Below, piece by piece: positions 1 through 8,985 of a stretch of 64,000 nt of DNA (its first letter is position 1; every line of letters begins with the position of its first letter). This DNA comes from Streptomyces sp. f51 (GTDB lineage: Bacteria > Actinomycetota > Actinomycetes > Streptomycetales > Streptomycetaceae): positions 7,039,001 to 7,103,000 of the forward strand of contig NZ_CP149798.1 in NCBI RefSeq assembly GCF_037940415.1, given 5' to 3'. The translations under genes and the position numbers were made by a program. The notes beneath the pieces were generated by a model that was given only the letters and a program-made list of their open reading frames with translations, was not told the origin of the DNA and ran no database searches.

Positions 1-468
1 CTCCTCCAGGTCGAAGTCGATGGCGTGCAGACCGTACTTGGTGATGACCTGCTGGTAGGCGGCGGCGGTGGCGGCCGCGTCCGAGCAGGTCTGGCCGAGC
101 TTGGTGCCGCCGTAACCGCCGATCGAGATGGAGACGTCGCCGCCCTTGGCGCGGATGGTGTTGATGACCGACTGCACGGCGGTGTCCGAGGAAACCGCGG
201 CCGTGCCGCCCCAAGTGGGCGAGCAGCCGCCGCCGTTGGGGGCGAGGACGAAGGCGAGCTGGAACGCCTTGAGCCCGGTCGCGTCCATGATGGCGGCCGC
301 GTCCGGCGGGTCGTTGTCCAGCGGCATCAGATAGGGGGCGGCGGCGTACCAACGGTTGCTGAGCGCGGTGGTCGCGCCCGAGGCGCTGCCCGCGACCAGG
401 GCGGTCGTGCCGACCGCGGCCAGGCTCACGGCGGCTGCCGCGCCGAGAGCTGCGCGAAGACGTCTCAC
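1..468 (-). CDS. Secreted GH18 chitinase, 5' part only
   Basis: This is the N-terminal 156 residues of a secreted glycoside hydrolase family 18 enzyme; the rest lies beyond base 1. The GTG start at 468 is preceded by a GGAGG site. A basic n-region (MRRLR), a hydrophobic stretch and an Ala-rich cleavage region form a Sec signal peptide of about 32 residues. The GH18 barrel follows directly with no carbohydrate-binding module in front. SISIGGYGG (about 111-119) matches the SxGG motif, and DFDLEE at the cut edge matches the catalytic DxxDxDxE strand, with Glu as the expected acid. The family hydrolyses chitin in the medium. The upstream direct repeats support a chitin-regulated chitinase. The subfamily cannot be set from this fragment. 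Confidence 0.9.
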   Translation of the reverse strand, partial: MRRLRAALGAAAAVSLAAVGTTALVAGSASGATTALSNRWYAAAPYLMPLDNDPPDAAAIMDATGLKAFQLAFVLAPNGGGCSPTWGGTAAVSSDTAVQSVINTIRAKGGDVSISIGGYGGTKLGQTCSDAAATAAAYQQVITKYGLHAIDFDLEE

Positions 469-531
469 TGTGCCTCCAGAGGGGTGGGGGAGCCCCCAGC
501 TTCCGGGTTCTGTCGCGATCACGTCAATATG

Positions 532-566
532 TTGGACTAGACCAAATGGGTCTTTGGACTAGACCA
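532..566 (-). promoter_or_regulatory. Chitinase direct-repeat operator (DasR-type)
   Basis: Two exact copies of TTGGACTAGACCA lie at 532-544 and 554-566, 22 bp apart (two helical turns), 64-98 bp upstream of the chitinase start. Read on the chitinase strand each copy is TGGTCTAGTCCAA. This closely resembles the TGGTCTAGACC direct repeats known in Streptomyces chitinase promoters, which overlap the binding site of the GntR-family N-acetylglucosamine regulator DasR. The repeats are seen directly; DasR binding is inferred from the family. Confidence 0.8.
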
Positions 567-568
567 GG

Positions 569-1157
569 CGAAGTCTTTACCCGGCGGCCGTTCCCGCCGC
601 GTTCCGGTGGTCCCTCGCGGCCCCCAGGTCCTGCCCGGACGCCCGGAAATGACGTGCGCAGACATCTTGTCACTGAGTGACATCCGCTCCTACTCTCCAG
701 TATGACTCGGGAGTAACTAACGGGCGTCGTACGGGACTTCGACGTCCGTCCCTGCCGAGCACGGACACAAGACGGCGGCACGGAACAACGGGAGACAGAG
801 CCGGACGGCGAAGCCGCAGCCACGAGCCCTCGGGCTCCGCCGAACAGAACCCTCACACCGCACCGCCTCGCCCGGCGTCGTACGACGCGCGGGTCGATGC
901 CGTACCACGCGCTGCCCGGCCGACGGCGCGCGGACGGCGCCTTCGTCCTGTCCATCTCCGCGACGCGGCCAGGCGTGGTCCCGCCCTGCCCGCGTCCGGA
1001 TCCGAGTGCCGCCCTCCCCCCTCACCGGCCCGGAACGTCACCGGCTGTCCCGCGCCGGTGGCCCGGCCGGCTCCCCGGCCGGAACCGGGCGTCACGCCAT
1101 TGACGCCCCCGGCCGCCCGCACGACCCCCACGTCTTGACGAAGCAGGAGTGAGCCGC
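569..1157. other. Intergenic region between chitinase and lipase
   Basis: About 590 bp with no supportable gene: the open frames here have no ribosome site and arginine/proline-rich shadow composition. The one clear element is an inverted repeat at 668-682, TGTCAC-TGA-TGACA-like (arms TGTCAC and GTGACA around TGA). It may belong to the promoter of the lipase or the chitinase. No convincing -35/-10 pair was found. Confidence 0.5.
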
Positions 1158-2615
1158 ATGCAACGACCCCACGGCACCCGTGTGCCACGAACGACGTCAG
1201 GCCGACGCCTTCGCGCACAGCAGTTCCCGCCCGCCACGAGCCACGCAACGAGTCACGCCACGAGCCAGTCCGCCAACCCGAGCCCCCGGACCGCCGCACG
1301 GAACGGCGGCCGGCTCCTGGCCACCGCCATCGCGGTCCTCGCCTGTCTGAGCGTCCAGGCGATCCCCGCGGCGAGCACGGACGCGGTGGTGTCCCGCGGC
1401 GTGACCATCCCCGCGTTCTACACCCCGCCCACGAGCCTCCCCGCGGCCAACGGCGCCCTGATCCGCAGCGAACCCCTCCCGCTCGCGCTCAGTCTGCCCG
1501 GCCTCGACGGTCCGCTCCCCGGCACCGCGACCCGCCTGATGTACAAGTCGACCGACTCCAACGGGCTTCCCGTCGCCGTGACCGGCGCCTACATCGAGCC
1601 CTCGGCCGACTGGAAGGGCGACGGTCCGCGCCCCCTCGTGGCCGTGGCCCCCGGCACCATGGGCCAGGGCGACCAGTGCGCCGCCTCCATGGGCCTTCAG
1701 CACCCGATCACCCTCAACGGCCAGACGGTCTCGGTCGGTTACGAGGACCTCGCGATCTACCGGCTCCTGTCCTCCGGCGCGGCGGTGGTCCTCACCGACT
1801 ACGCCGGGCTCGGCGCGACCGACCGGCTCCACACGTACGTCAACCGCCTCGACGGCGGTCACGCGCTGCTCGACGCCGTCCGCGCGGCCCGCGGGCTGAC
1901 CGCAGCGTCGGTCACCTCCGCCTCGCCCGTCGGCCTCTTCGGCTACAGCCAGGGCGGCGGCGCCAGCGCCTCTGCCGCCGAACTCCAGCCCACCTACGCC
2001 CCCGACATCACCCTGGCCGGCACCTACGCCGGCGCACCGCCCGCCAACCTCACCGAGGTCATCAAGGGCATCGACGGCAGCGCGCTGGCCGGCGCCCTGG
2101 GCTGGTCCCTCAACGGCTTCCTCCAGTCCGACCCCGACCTCCGGGCCGTCGCCGACGCGAACCTCAACGCCGCGGGGAGGGCCGCGCTGAACGACCTCTC
2201 CACGATGTGCGTCGGCGACGCGATCCTCGGCTACGCGTTCAAGAACAGCACGTCCTGGACGAAGGACGGCGAGTCCGTCAGCCAACTCGTCGCGCACACA
2301 CCGGCACTCCAGCGGACGCTCGACAACCAGCGCATCGGCAACCTCAAGCCGACCAGTCCCGTACGCCTGGTCACCGGCGTCCAGGACGACATCGTCCCGC
2401 ACGCCCAGGCACGTCAACTCGCCGTCGACTGGTGCCGCAAGGGCGCCGACATCACCTACGACGCCGTCATCCTGCCGAACCTCGGCGACAAGCTGCTCAC
2501 CAACCACATGGCCCCCCTCCTCACCGACCAGGGCGACGCCATCTCCTGGCTGACCGACCGCCTGGCCGGCGAGCGCGCCACCTCCAACTGCTGGACCATG
2601 CCGCTCCAGCCCTGA
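1158..2615 (+). CDS. Secreted lipase (secretory LIP family)
   Basis: A secreted alpha/beta-hydrolase of the secretory lipase family (related to fungal LIP lipases), expected to hydrolyse triglycerides or other esters outside the cell. The ATG at 1158 has AGGAG eight bases upstream, better placed than the in-frame GTG at 1149. The N-terminus is unusual: about 45 polar residues, including a small SHATSHATS repeat, precede the hydrophobic core of the signal (LLATAIAVLACLSVQA). The nucleophile is Ser264 in GYSQGG. Asp in QDDIVPHAQ and His in TNHMAP are the likely other triad members. At 485 residues it is of family size. A 13-bp hairpin follows the stop, so it is probably monocistronic. Confidence 0.9.
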   Translation: MQRPHGTRVPRTTSGRRLRAQQFPPATSHATSHATSQSANPSPRTAARNGGRLLATAIAVLACLSVQAIPAASTDAVVSRGVTIPAFYTPPTSLPAANGALIRSEPLPLALSLPGLDGPLPGTATRLMYKSTDSNGLPVAVTGAYIEPSADWKGDGPRPLVAVAPGTMGQGDQCAASMGLQHPITLNGQTVSVGYEDLAIYRLLSSGAAVVLTDYAGLGATDRLHTYVNRLDGGHALLDAVRAARGLTAASVTSASPVGLFGYSQGGGASASAAELQPTYAPDITLAGTYAGAPPANLTEVIKGIDGSALAGALGWSLNGFLQSDPDLRAVADANLNAAGRAALNDLSTMCVGDAILGYAFKNSTSWTKDGESVSQLVAHTPALQRTLDNQRIGNLKPTSPVRLVTGVQDDIVPHAQARQLAVDWCRKGADITYDAVILPNLGDKLLTNHMAPLLTDQGDAISWLTDRLAGERATSNCWTMPLQP

Positions 2616-2626
2616 CCCCCGCGGTG

Positions 2627-2660
2627 CGGGCCCGGCGCCGAACCCACGGCGCCGGGCCCG
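2627..2660 (+). terminator. Hairpin terminator after the lipase
   Basis: Perfect 13-bp arms CGGGCCCGGCGCC (2627-2639) and GGCGCCGGGCCCG (2648-2660) with an 8-base loop, 12 bases after the lipase stop. There is no U-tract, as is common in Streptomyces. Confidence 0.75.
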
Positions 2661-2796
2661 TCCGGCCGCGCGTGTCCGATCCGAAAGACAAACGGTCGGC
2701 ATCGCTCAACGAGGGCCTTTTGGCGGCAAAGCATCCTGAACACACCCGGAGATTCCTAGGCTCGCCTCCTGTTTCTCAGGATCCGGGAGGACCCGC

Positions 2797-5748
2797 GTGC
2801 CGCAGCCCCATCGGACGAACGAGAACGATCTCGTCCTCCCCAGCGGTTTCGACGACATCGTCCGGGCGATCGACCGCTACGTCGTCGACCGCAGGACCGG
2901 CGTCCACCGCCGGCAGCAGAGCGCCAGACACCGGCTGCCCGCCCTGCTCCTCACCCGCGAGCCCGAGGCCGGGCCGACCGCGGCGGGCACCACCACGACC
3001 GGCGCCCCGGCACGTGACACCGAGCAGGGAGAGGCCGATCCGGCCCTCTCGGCCCTGGTGCACGTCTACCACCACCGCCTGGTGCGCCTGAACAGCGGCG
3101 AGACGGGCCACCTGGCCAGCCTCGCACCCCACGCCATCGTCGACGAGGAACTGCTCGCCTGCGACCATCCCGGGGACGACGCCGAAGGGGGCGACGGTCC
3201 CCACGTACGCCTGCTGGACCGGGTCGCCAGGCAACTGCGCGCCACCATGCCGGACGGTTCCGGCACCTTGCGGCTCACGGAGTTCGACGCCTGTCTTTCG
3301 GTGCTGCGCGCGGCCATCGTCGACGGGGACGTCAGGGACGAACGGCGGGCGCTGCGCGACCGGATCTACGACAAGTACGCCTGGAAGTTCGGATTCGCCG
3401 CCGAGGTCACCGCCCTGGGCGACGAACTCGGCGCCCGGCAGTGGTCGGCCATCACGAGACTGGTGACCACACCGCTGGCCTGGCTGTGGCGGTGGTCGTA
3501 CGGCGTACGCGTCGACCGCGGCGCCCGCTTCCGGTGGGTCGGCGGCATGCTCGACGAGCCCGGGCGCAGCTTCCTCAACGCCGCCCTGTCCCTGCGCGAC
3601 GCCCATCTGCGCTCCCGTGCCCAGGAACGGGCCGACCGGGAGGCCCCCGCGGCCGCCGGAGTCACGGCCGCCTCGGCCAGGTCCGCCGTGTCCGCCGTCT
3701 CGGCCCGTGACGAGGCCGTGGTCCGTCAGGTCCTGCTGACCGCGCTCATCCACGATCTGACGCGGGCCGCCCGCCCACCGGTGTGGAGCGCGCGCAGGCC
3801 CCGCAGACGATGGCCCTTCGTCCTGCTCCTGCCGACGGTCGGCGGCGACGGCTCCCCGAGCCGCAAACTCCTCAACTCCTTCTCCGCCGTGGCCGAGGAG
3901 ACCGCGACCTGCCCCCTGCTGGTGCTGGGCGCCGCCACGGCGGACATCCCGCCCTACGCCGTCGGCCTGCCCCGGCCCGCCGTCCCCAGCCAGAACGCGC
4001 GCCCGAGCACCTACGGCGCGACGGCGCAGGCGGTGGCCTCCGTGCTCGCCGCGGGCGCGTGCGGTCAGCCCGTCGAAGCGGTGCGCGCGGTGCCGCTGTC
4101 CCGGGTGCCCGACAACGGGACGAGCGCCGAACGGCCCGCGGTGCAGCGGACCGTGCGCTCCCGCGAACGGCGCGGGAGCGACTGGCTGCGTCCCGGTGTC
4201 GCTGCCGTGGCCGTGCTGGCGGTGCTGGCGGTGGTCGCCGCGGGACTGACGCGCGTGCCCGGGCTCGGCGGGACACGGCCGGGCCCCGCGCCCGGGCCCG
4301 TGGCCGCCGCCGACACCTGGTGTCCCCGGGTCGACACGGGCGAACGCGTGGGGATCACCGACGGCAGGGACGGGTGCGAACTCGCGCACGGCCTGTACGC
4401 CGACGAACTCCGTTCCCTCGAAGACCGGTTGGGCCGCCAGAACGCCGAGGTCGACCGGTCCGGGCCGTATCGCACTCTGGTGTTCTTCGCCCCGCTGAGC
4501 GTCGGCTCCACCTCACGCCGGACCGTGCCCACGGGCTTCCAGATGCTGCGGGGCGCCCTGCTCGCGCAGGAGCAGGTGAACGGCCTGAACCTCAAGTCCC
4601 AGATGCCGATCCGGCTGCTCGTCGCCAACTCGGGCGAGTACTTCCACTTCGGATCGCGCGGCGGACTCAACAGGACGAACCACAGCCGGGTCGACGTGGC
4701 CCGCATGATCGTCGACCGCATCCACCGGGACCACATCGCCGGCGTCATCGGCCTCACCCAGAGCCGTCCGGAGTCCCTCCAGGCCGCCGTCGAACTCGAC
4801 GCCCAGGGCGTCACGGTCATCGGCACCGGCGTCTCCGGCCAGCCCATGGTCGAGGGCGACTCCCCGGTCTCGTACTTCCAGCTCTCGGCGCCGGACGCGC
4901 GGGTCGCGCGCGTCATGGCGTCCTTCGCCCGGCGCTCACCCCGGCTGGCGGACCTGACCAAGGTCCCGCCGGGGCACACCGCCCCTGCCGCCGTCCTGGT
5001 CTTCGACCCGCACGACACCTACTTCAGCGCGGACCTGAGGAAGCGCTTCACCGACGCCTACGGTTCGGCGGGTCCCGTCTACCCGGTGCCGTACAGCGAA
5101 TCGGGCAACGACAGCCAGACGGCCTCCGTGGCGGCCGGGGTCTGCGCGCTGATCCACAGGACCGACGGCTTCGTCCTGTACGCGGGCCGGGCCGGCGTCA
5201 TGTACGACCTGTTCTACTACCTCCAGAACGACAAACAGTGCCGTACGCACCAGGGCCGCATCGCCGTGCTGGCCGAGAGCGCCGCTCCCAGTCTGGTGCT
5301 GCATCCGGAACTGATGGCGCAGCAGTACGGCTCCCTCAGCCTCTTCTACAACCAGTTCAGCCTGCCCGAGGCCAAGGGGTTCTTCGCCACCGATTTCGGC
5401 AAGGCCTACGGGATGTCCTCCGACAGCGACGCGGCCGCCGGCTACGACGCGCTGAACGTCTTCTTCAAGGTGATGAACGACATCGCGGTCACCGACCCGC
5501 AGTTCACCCCCAGCGCCGTGGTCACCTTCCTCCAGTCGACCGGAGTCACCGACTACGTGGGCGAGTCGGGGATCATGACCTTCGGCAAGGGACACAAGTA
5601 CCCGGTGAACAAAGAGGTCGACATCCGCGAGATCACCGCGGACGGCACCAGGATCACCGACCTGACGTGCGGAGCCGTCGCCGCGCGGGAGAAGCCGGTG
5701 ATGCGCTGGGGTCCCTCCGGCAACTTCTACTGCCCCGAGGACGACTGA
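2797..5748 (+). CDS. One-pass membrane protein with extracellular periplasmic-binding-protein-like domain
   Basis: A 983-residue protein. The GTG start at 2797 follows GGGAGG at good spacing. Residues 1-460 are hydrophilic and lack a signal peptide; one transmembrane helix lies at about 466-487 (GVAAVAVLAVLAVVAAG). The C-terminal half resembles type I periplasmic-binding / receptor-family ligand-binding domains of branched-chain amino-acid ABC systems: IAGVIGLTQSRPESLQAAVEL, GVTVIGTGVSG and YFQLSAPDARVARVMASFA are typical segments. The predicted topology is cytoplasmic N-terminus and extracellular binding domain. I do not recognise the N-terminal half. A hydrophobic strand (WPFVLLLPTVGGDG, about 349-362) could be a Walker-B-like strand of a degenerate NTPase, but no intact P-loop is visible. 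No ABC permease or ATPase gene lies nearby, so a sensor or receptor role is more likely than transport. Confidence 0.75.
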   Translation: MPQPHRTNENDLVLPSGFDDIVRAIDRYVVDRRTGVHRRQQSARHRLPALLLTREPEAGPTAAGTTTTGAPARDTEQGEADPALSALVHVYHHRLVRLNSGETGHLASLAPHAIVDEELLACDHPGDDAEGGDGPHVRLLDRVARQLRATMPDGSGTLRLTEFDACLSVLRAAIVDGDVRDERRALRDRIYDKYAWKFGFAAEVTALGDELGARQWSAITRLVTTPLAWLWRWSYGVRVDRGARFRWVGGMLDEPGRSFLNAALSLRDAHLRSRAQERADREAPAAAGVTAASARSAVSAVSARDEAVVRQVLLTALIHDLTRAARPPVWSARRPRRRWPFVLLLPTVGGDGSPSRKLLNSFSAVAEETATCPLLVLGAATADIPPYAVGLPRPAVPSQNARPSTYGATAQAVASVLAAGACGQPVEAVRAVPLSRVPDNGTSAERPAVQRTVRSRERRGSDWLRPGVAAVAVLAVLAVVAAGLTRVPGLGGTRPGPAPGPVAAADTWCPRVDTGERVGITDGRDGCELAHGLYADELRSLEDRLGRQNAEVDRSGPYRTLVFFAPLSVGSTSRRTVPTGFQMLRGALLAQEQVNGLNLKSQMPIRLLVANSGEYFHFGSRGGLNRTNHSRVDVARMIVDRIHRDHIAGVIGLTQSRPESLQAAVELDAQGVTVIGTGVSGQPMVEGDSPVSYFQLSAPDARVARVMASFARRSPRLADLTKVPPGHTAPAAVLVFDPHDTYFSADLRKRFTDAYGSAGPVYPVPYSESGNDSQTASVAAGVCALIHRTDGFVLYAGRAGVMYDLFYYLQNDKQCRTHQGRIAVLAESAAPSLVLHPELMAQQYGSLSLFYNQFSLPEAKGFFATDFGKAYGMSSDSDAAAGYDALNVFFKVMNDIAVTDPQFTPSAVVTFLQSTGVTDYVGESGIMTFGKGHKYPVNKEVDIREITADGTRITDLTCGAVAAREKPVMRWGPSGNFYCPEDD

Positions 5749-5892
5749 CGGGTCGTCATGACACGCGTCCGGACACGGACGGCACGGAAGGGAGGCAACC
5801 CTCCGGCATTCTCCTCCGTCCTCGTGGGACGGGGGAGCGCTTCGGGACCAACGGGGCGACGGGGGCGCATGCCGACCAGGAGGAGATGAACC

Positions 5893-8709
5893 TTGTTCCG
5901 TGTCCGGCGCACAGGTGTGGCCGCTGCGGTGTTGATCGCGGTGGCCGCGGGATCGCCAGGAACGACCCAGGCACAACAGAACACGGCGGGCTCCGCGTGG
6001 TCCGCGAGACCGGTCGCGGCCGCGGACGCCGACGGCGGGCTTCCGGCCGGGTGGAGCGTCACCGGGCGGGAGGCGGCGCGGCAGCTGGTCTGGCGCTCGG
6101 ACGGGCCGGTGCCCGTCAGCGACTCGGGAGTGGCCTTCTACTCCGGGGACCGGTTCCTCGGCCGTCCCGTCGGCACGGCCGACGGCCGCACCTTCCGGCT
6201 CACCATCGGCCCGGCACGACTCGGCCGGCAGCCCGACCTCCAGGCGCGGACCGGTGAACGGCGCCTGGACGCGGCGGGAGCCGGGCACGACCGGCCCGCC
6301 ACGCCGGTCGGACCCGGGGAACGGCCCGGTCTGTCGGCCGGACCTTCGACCCGCTTACCGGTGAACTCCGTCGACCCCGGCAGGCCGGGCTCCTACCGGA
6401 CGGCCACCGGCGACTACAAGCTCCCCTCGGTGCGGCTGCCCGGCCTCGCCGCACGCGTGGAGATGCGCGCCGTGGTGGTCGCCCCGACGAACGCCCCGGG
6501 AAACCGGCCGCTGGTCCTGTTCCTGCACGGTCGCCACGCCACCTGTTACACCGGCCGCGGTCACGACACCAGCGGGGAGTGGCCCTGCCGCGCGGGTGCC
6601 CGGCCCATCCCGAGCTACCGGGGGTATCTCGCCGACCAGCGACTGCTCGCCTCCCAGGGATACGTGACGGTGTCCATCGCCGCCAACGGCGTCAACGGTC
6701 AGGACTACGCGGCGGAGGACGGCGGCGCACAGGCCCGGTCCTCCCTCGTACGGCAGCATCTGGCGAGTTGGGCGAACTGGTCCGCGCACCCGGCCTCCGC
6801 GCCCCTGATCGTGCGGCGCACGGCCCCCGCGGACCTCTCCCGCGTCCTGCTCGTCGGCCACTCGCGCGGCGGCGAAGGCGTGAACCGGGCCGCCATGGAC
6901 AGTCTGTACGGCGCCCCGGCCGACCAGGACGGCTACCACGGCCCGGTGCGCTGGCACATCCGCGGCACCGTCCTCATCGGCCCCACCCTCTTCGGGCAGA
7001 ACCCCACGCCGGACGTGCCCTCGGCCACGATCCTGCCCGGCTGCGACGGCGACGTGTCCGACCTCCAGGGCGAGATGTACGTCGACGCCACCCGCGGGGT
7101 CAGCCGCGGCGCCGCCCTGCACAGCGCCGTCTACATGGTCGGCGCCGACCACAACTTCTTCAACAGCGAATGGACGCCGGGCCAGGCCCAGGCACCGGCG
7201 GAGGACGACTTCTGGAGCGGGGACACCCCCGACCGTGTCTGCTCCCCGGGCACCGCGACCAGGTTGACCGCCCGTCAGCAGCAGACGGCCGGCGCGACCT
7301 ACATCGCCGCGGCCGCGCGGCTGTTCGGCGCCGGTGACGACCGCGTACGGCCGCTGCTCGACGGTTCGGGCCGGCGCGCCCCCTCCGCCGGTCCCGCGCG
7401 CGTGCTCACCCACGCGGTCGGCGGTCGCCGTACTCCGGCGTTCCTGCCGGACGGACAGGTGTCCGTCGACGGGGGAAGGCTCTGCGAGGAGGTGACCGAG
7501 GTCGTCTCCGCGGCCTGCCTCGGCTCCGGCAGGAGCGGTGTCTCGCCGCACTTCGCCTCGTGGGCGCCCTCGAAGGAGCCGGGCCGGCGTGCCCTGGCCC
7601 TGCGCTGGACGGCCGCGGGCTCCCCGGTCCGGGTGCGGCCGGCCGGCCCCGTGTCGCTCGCCGGCTCCACGGCGCTGGCGCTGCGCCTGATCGTTCCCCC
7701 GAACTCCAGGGACACCCGGCTCGACATCGCCCTGACCGACACCTCGGGACGGCGGGCGACGCTGGGGCGGGTCCGCCTCGACGGCCTGCCCGGGACCGAC
7801 CGCACCGCCTCCTACTGGGGCCAGGAGGTCCGGCTGCCGCTGACCGCCGCCCTGCGCGCGGGAGTCGACCCGCACCGGGTGAAGTCCCTGGAGATGGTCC
7901 CGCGCACCGGTTCCGGACAGGCGTGGCTCGTCGACTCGTGGGGATGGCGCGCCGGAACCCCCGCGGTCGGGGCCGCGGACCTGGCACGCGTCGACATCGG
8001 CCGGACGGCCGTCGCCGAGGGCGACTCGGGCGTGCGGACCTACCGGGTGCCGGTGACGGTCACCGGGCACGGGAGCGGCACGGTCCGGCTGTTCGTCGCC
8101 GATCCGGAGACGGGCCGGACCACCTCGCGCGAGGTGACCGTACGGCCCGGCGGCCCGACGCCGGTGGTGCAGGTCGAGGTCCGGGGCAACACGCGCTACG
8201 GCTACGACGTGGCCCACGACGTGTACGTCAAGGCGGTCCACGGCACGGTGACCGGTGCCTACCGGGGCGGTGTCACCGCACGGAACGACGATCCCGCGCC
8301 CACCGTCCAGGTGACCCCGGCAGCCGCCACGGCCGCCGAGGGCGGGAACCTGACCTGGCGGATCTCGCTCTCCGAGGCGGCCGACGTGGAGATCTCGGCC
8401 GACGTCGTCGTCCTGCCCGTCACCTCCGGTGCCGAACTGTCCACCACCGACGTCGACCCCCGCTGGCTGGCCAGGTACACCGCCGAGGCGCCACTGCCGT
8501 CACGGCCGCTGTCCCGGCTGCGCGGGCTCTCCCTGTACGCCGACGTCCCGCCCGGCCGGACGAGCACCGGGATCACCGTCCCGATCGCGGCGGACACCCT
8601 GACGGAGCCCGCCGAGACGGTACGGCTGCGGCTGCGGGTCTACGACGAGGAGACCGGCACGCGCCACGACGGCCCGGAGTTCACCGGCACGGTCCACGAC
8701 CCGGCGTAG
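5893..8709 (+). CDS. Secreted alpha/beta hydrolase with C-terminal Calx-beta-like repeats
   Basis: A 938-residue secreted protein. It starts at TTG 5893, set by the AGGAGG about nine bases upstream; no ATG or GTG fits the signal peptide. After the signal, an alpha/beta-hydrolase domain spans about 140-480: the HGRHATC oxyanion segment, nucleophile Ser324 in GHSRGGEG, an Asp in GCDGDVSD and a His in GADHNFF. The C-terminal part has beta-sandwich segments and two Calx-beta-like stretches (about 695-800 and 810-935; AVAEGDSGVRTYRVPVTV, ATAAEGGNLTWRISLS). Substrate is unknown; a polymer ester or lipid is plausible. Calx-beta modules usually bind calcium and support adhesion or stability outside the cell. 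A strong hairpin follows. Confidence 0.82.
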   Translation: MFRVRRTGVAAAVLIAVAAGSPGTTQAQQNTAGSAWSARPVAAADADGGLPAGWSVTGREAARQLVWRSDGPVPVSDSGVAFYSGDRFLGRPVGTADGRTFRLTIGPARLGRQPDLQARTGERRLDAAGAGHDRPATPVGPGERPGLSAGPSTRLPVNSVDPGRPGSYRTATGDYKLPSVRLPGLAARVEMRAVVVAPTNAPGNRPLVLFLHGRHATCYTGRGHDTSGEWPCRAGARPIPSYRGYLADQRLLASQGYVTVSIAANGVNGQDYAAEDGGAQARSSLVRQHLASWANWSAHPASAPLIVRRTAPADLSRVLLVGHSRGGEGVNRAAMDSLYGAPADQDGYHGPVRWHIRGTVLIGPTLFGQNPTPDVPSATILPGCDGDVSDLQGEMYVDATRGVSRGAALHSAVYMVGADHNFFNSEWTPGQAQAPAEDDFWSGDTPDRVCSPGTATRLTARQQQTAGATYIAAAARLFGAGDDRVRPLLDGSGRRAPSAGPARVLTHAVGGRRTPAFLPDGQVSVDGGRLCEEVTEVVSAACLGSGRSGVSPHFASWAPSKEPGRRALALRWTAAGSPVRVRPAGPVSLAGSTALALRLIVPPNSRDTRLDIALTDTSGRRATLGRVRLDGLPGTDRTASYWGQEVRLPLTAALRAGVDPHRVKSLEMVPRTGSGQAWLVDSWGWRAGTPAVGAADLARVDIGRTAVAEGDSGVRTYRVPVTVTGHGSGTVRLFVADPETGRTTSREVTVRPGGPTPVVQVEVRGNTRYGYDVAHDVYVKAVHGTVTGAYRGGVTARNDDPAPTVQVTPAAATAAEGGNLTWRISLSEAADVEISADVVVLPVTSGAELSTTDVDPRWLARYTAEAPLPSRPLSRLRGLSLYADVPPGRTSTGITVPIAADTLTEPAETVRLRLRVYDEETGTRHDGPEFTGTVHDPA

Positions 8710-8728
8710 ACCCGCGCGCCTTCGTGGA

Positions 8729-8761
8729 TGCACCGGCCCGCTCGTCGAGTGGGCCGGTGCA
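8729..8761 (+). terminator. Hairpin terminator after the alpha/beta hydrolase
   Basis: Arms TGCACCGGCCC (8729-8739) and GGGCCGGTGCA (8751-8761) pair perfectly over 11 bp; the loop can extend the stem through CTC/GAG. It lies 20 bases past the hydrolase stop. Confidence 0.8.
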
Positions 8762-8985
8762 CCCGTCTCGTGCCGTGACGGGGTTCCCGAGTCACGTCCG
8801 GTCAGAGTCCGGTGGCGCAGCGAAGGGTTCTCCGTGATCTCGCCGCCCGGGGTGAACCGCGTCTGATCACCGTCGTGTTGGCAGTAGGCTCAACCTGCTG
8901 CGGCGCCCCGATGATCACTCATGCTCGGTAGGGCATCGAGCCGTGGCGATCCACGAAACCCCAACGGCGTGAGGATGAAGCACAA

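Noticed and set aside
677..1138. A 153-codon open frame between chitinase and lipase
   Set aside because: No ribosome site, Arg/Pro/Thr-rich composition and no similarity to any domain I know.
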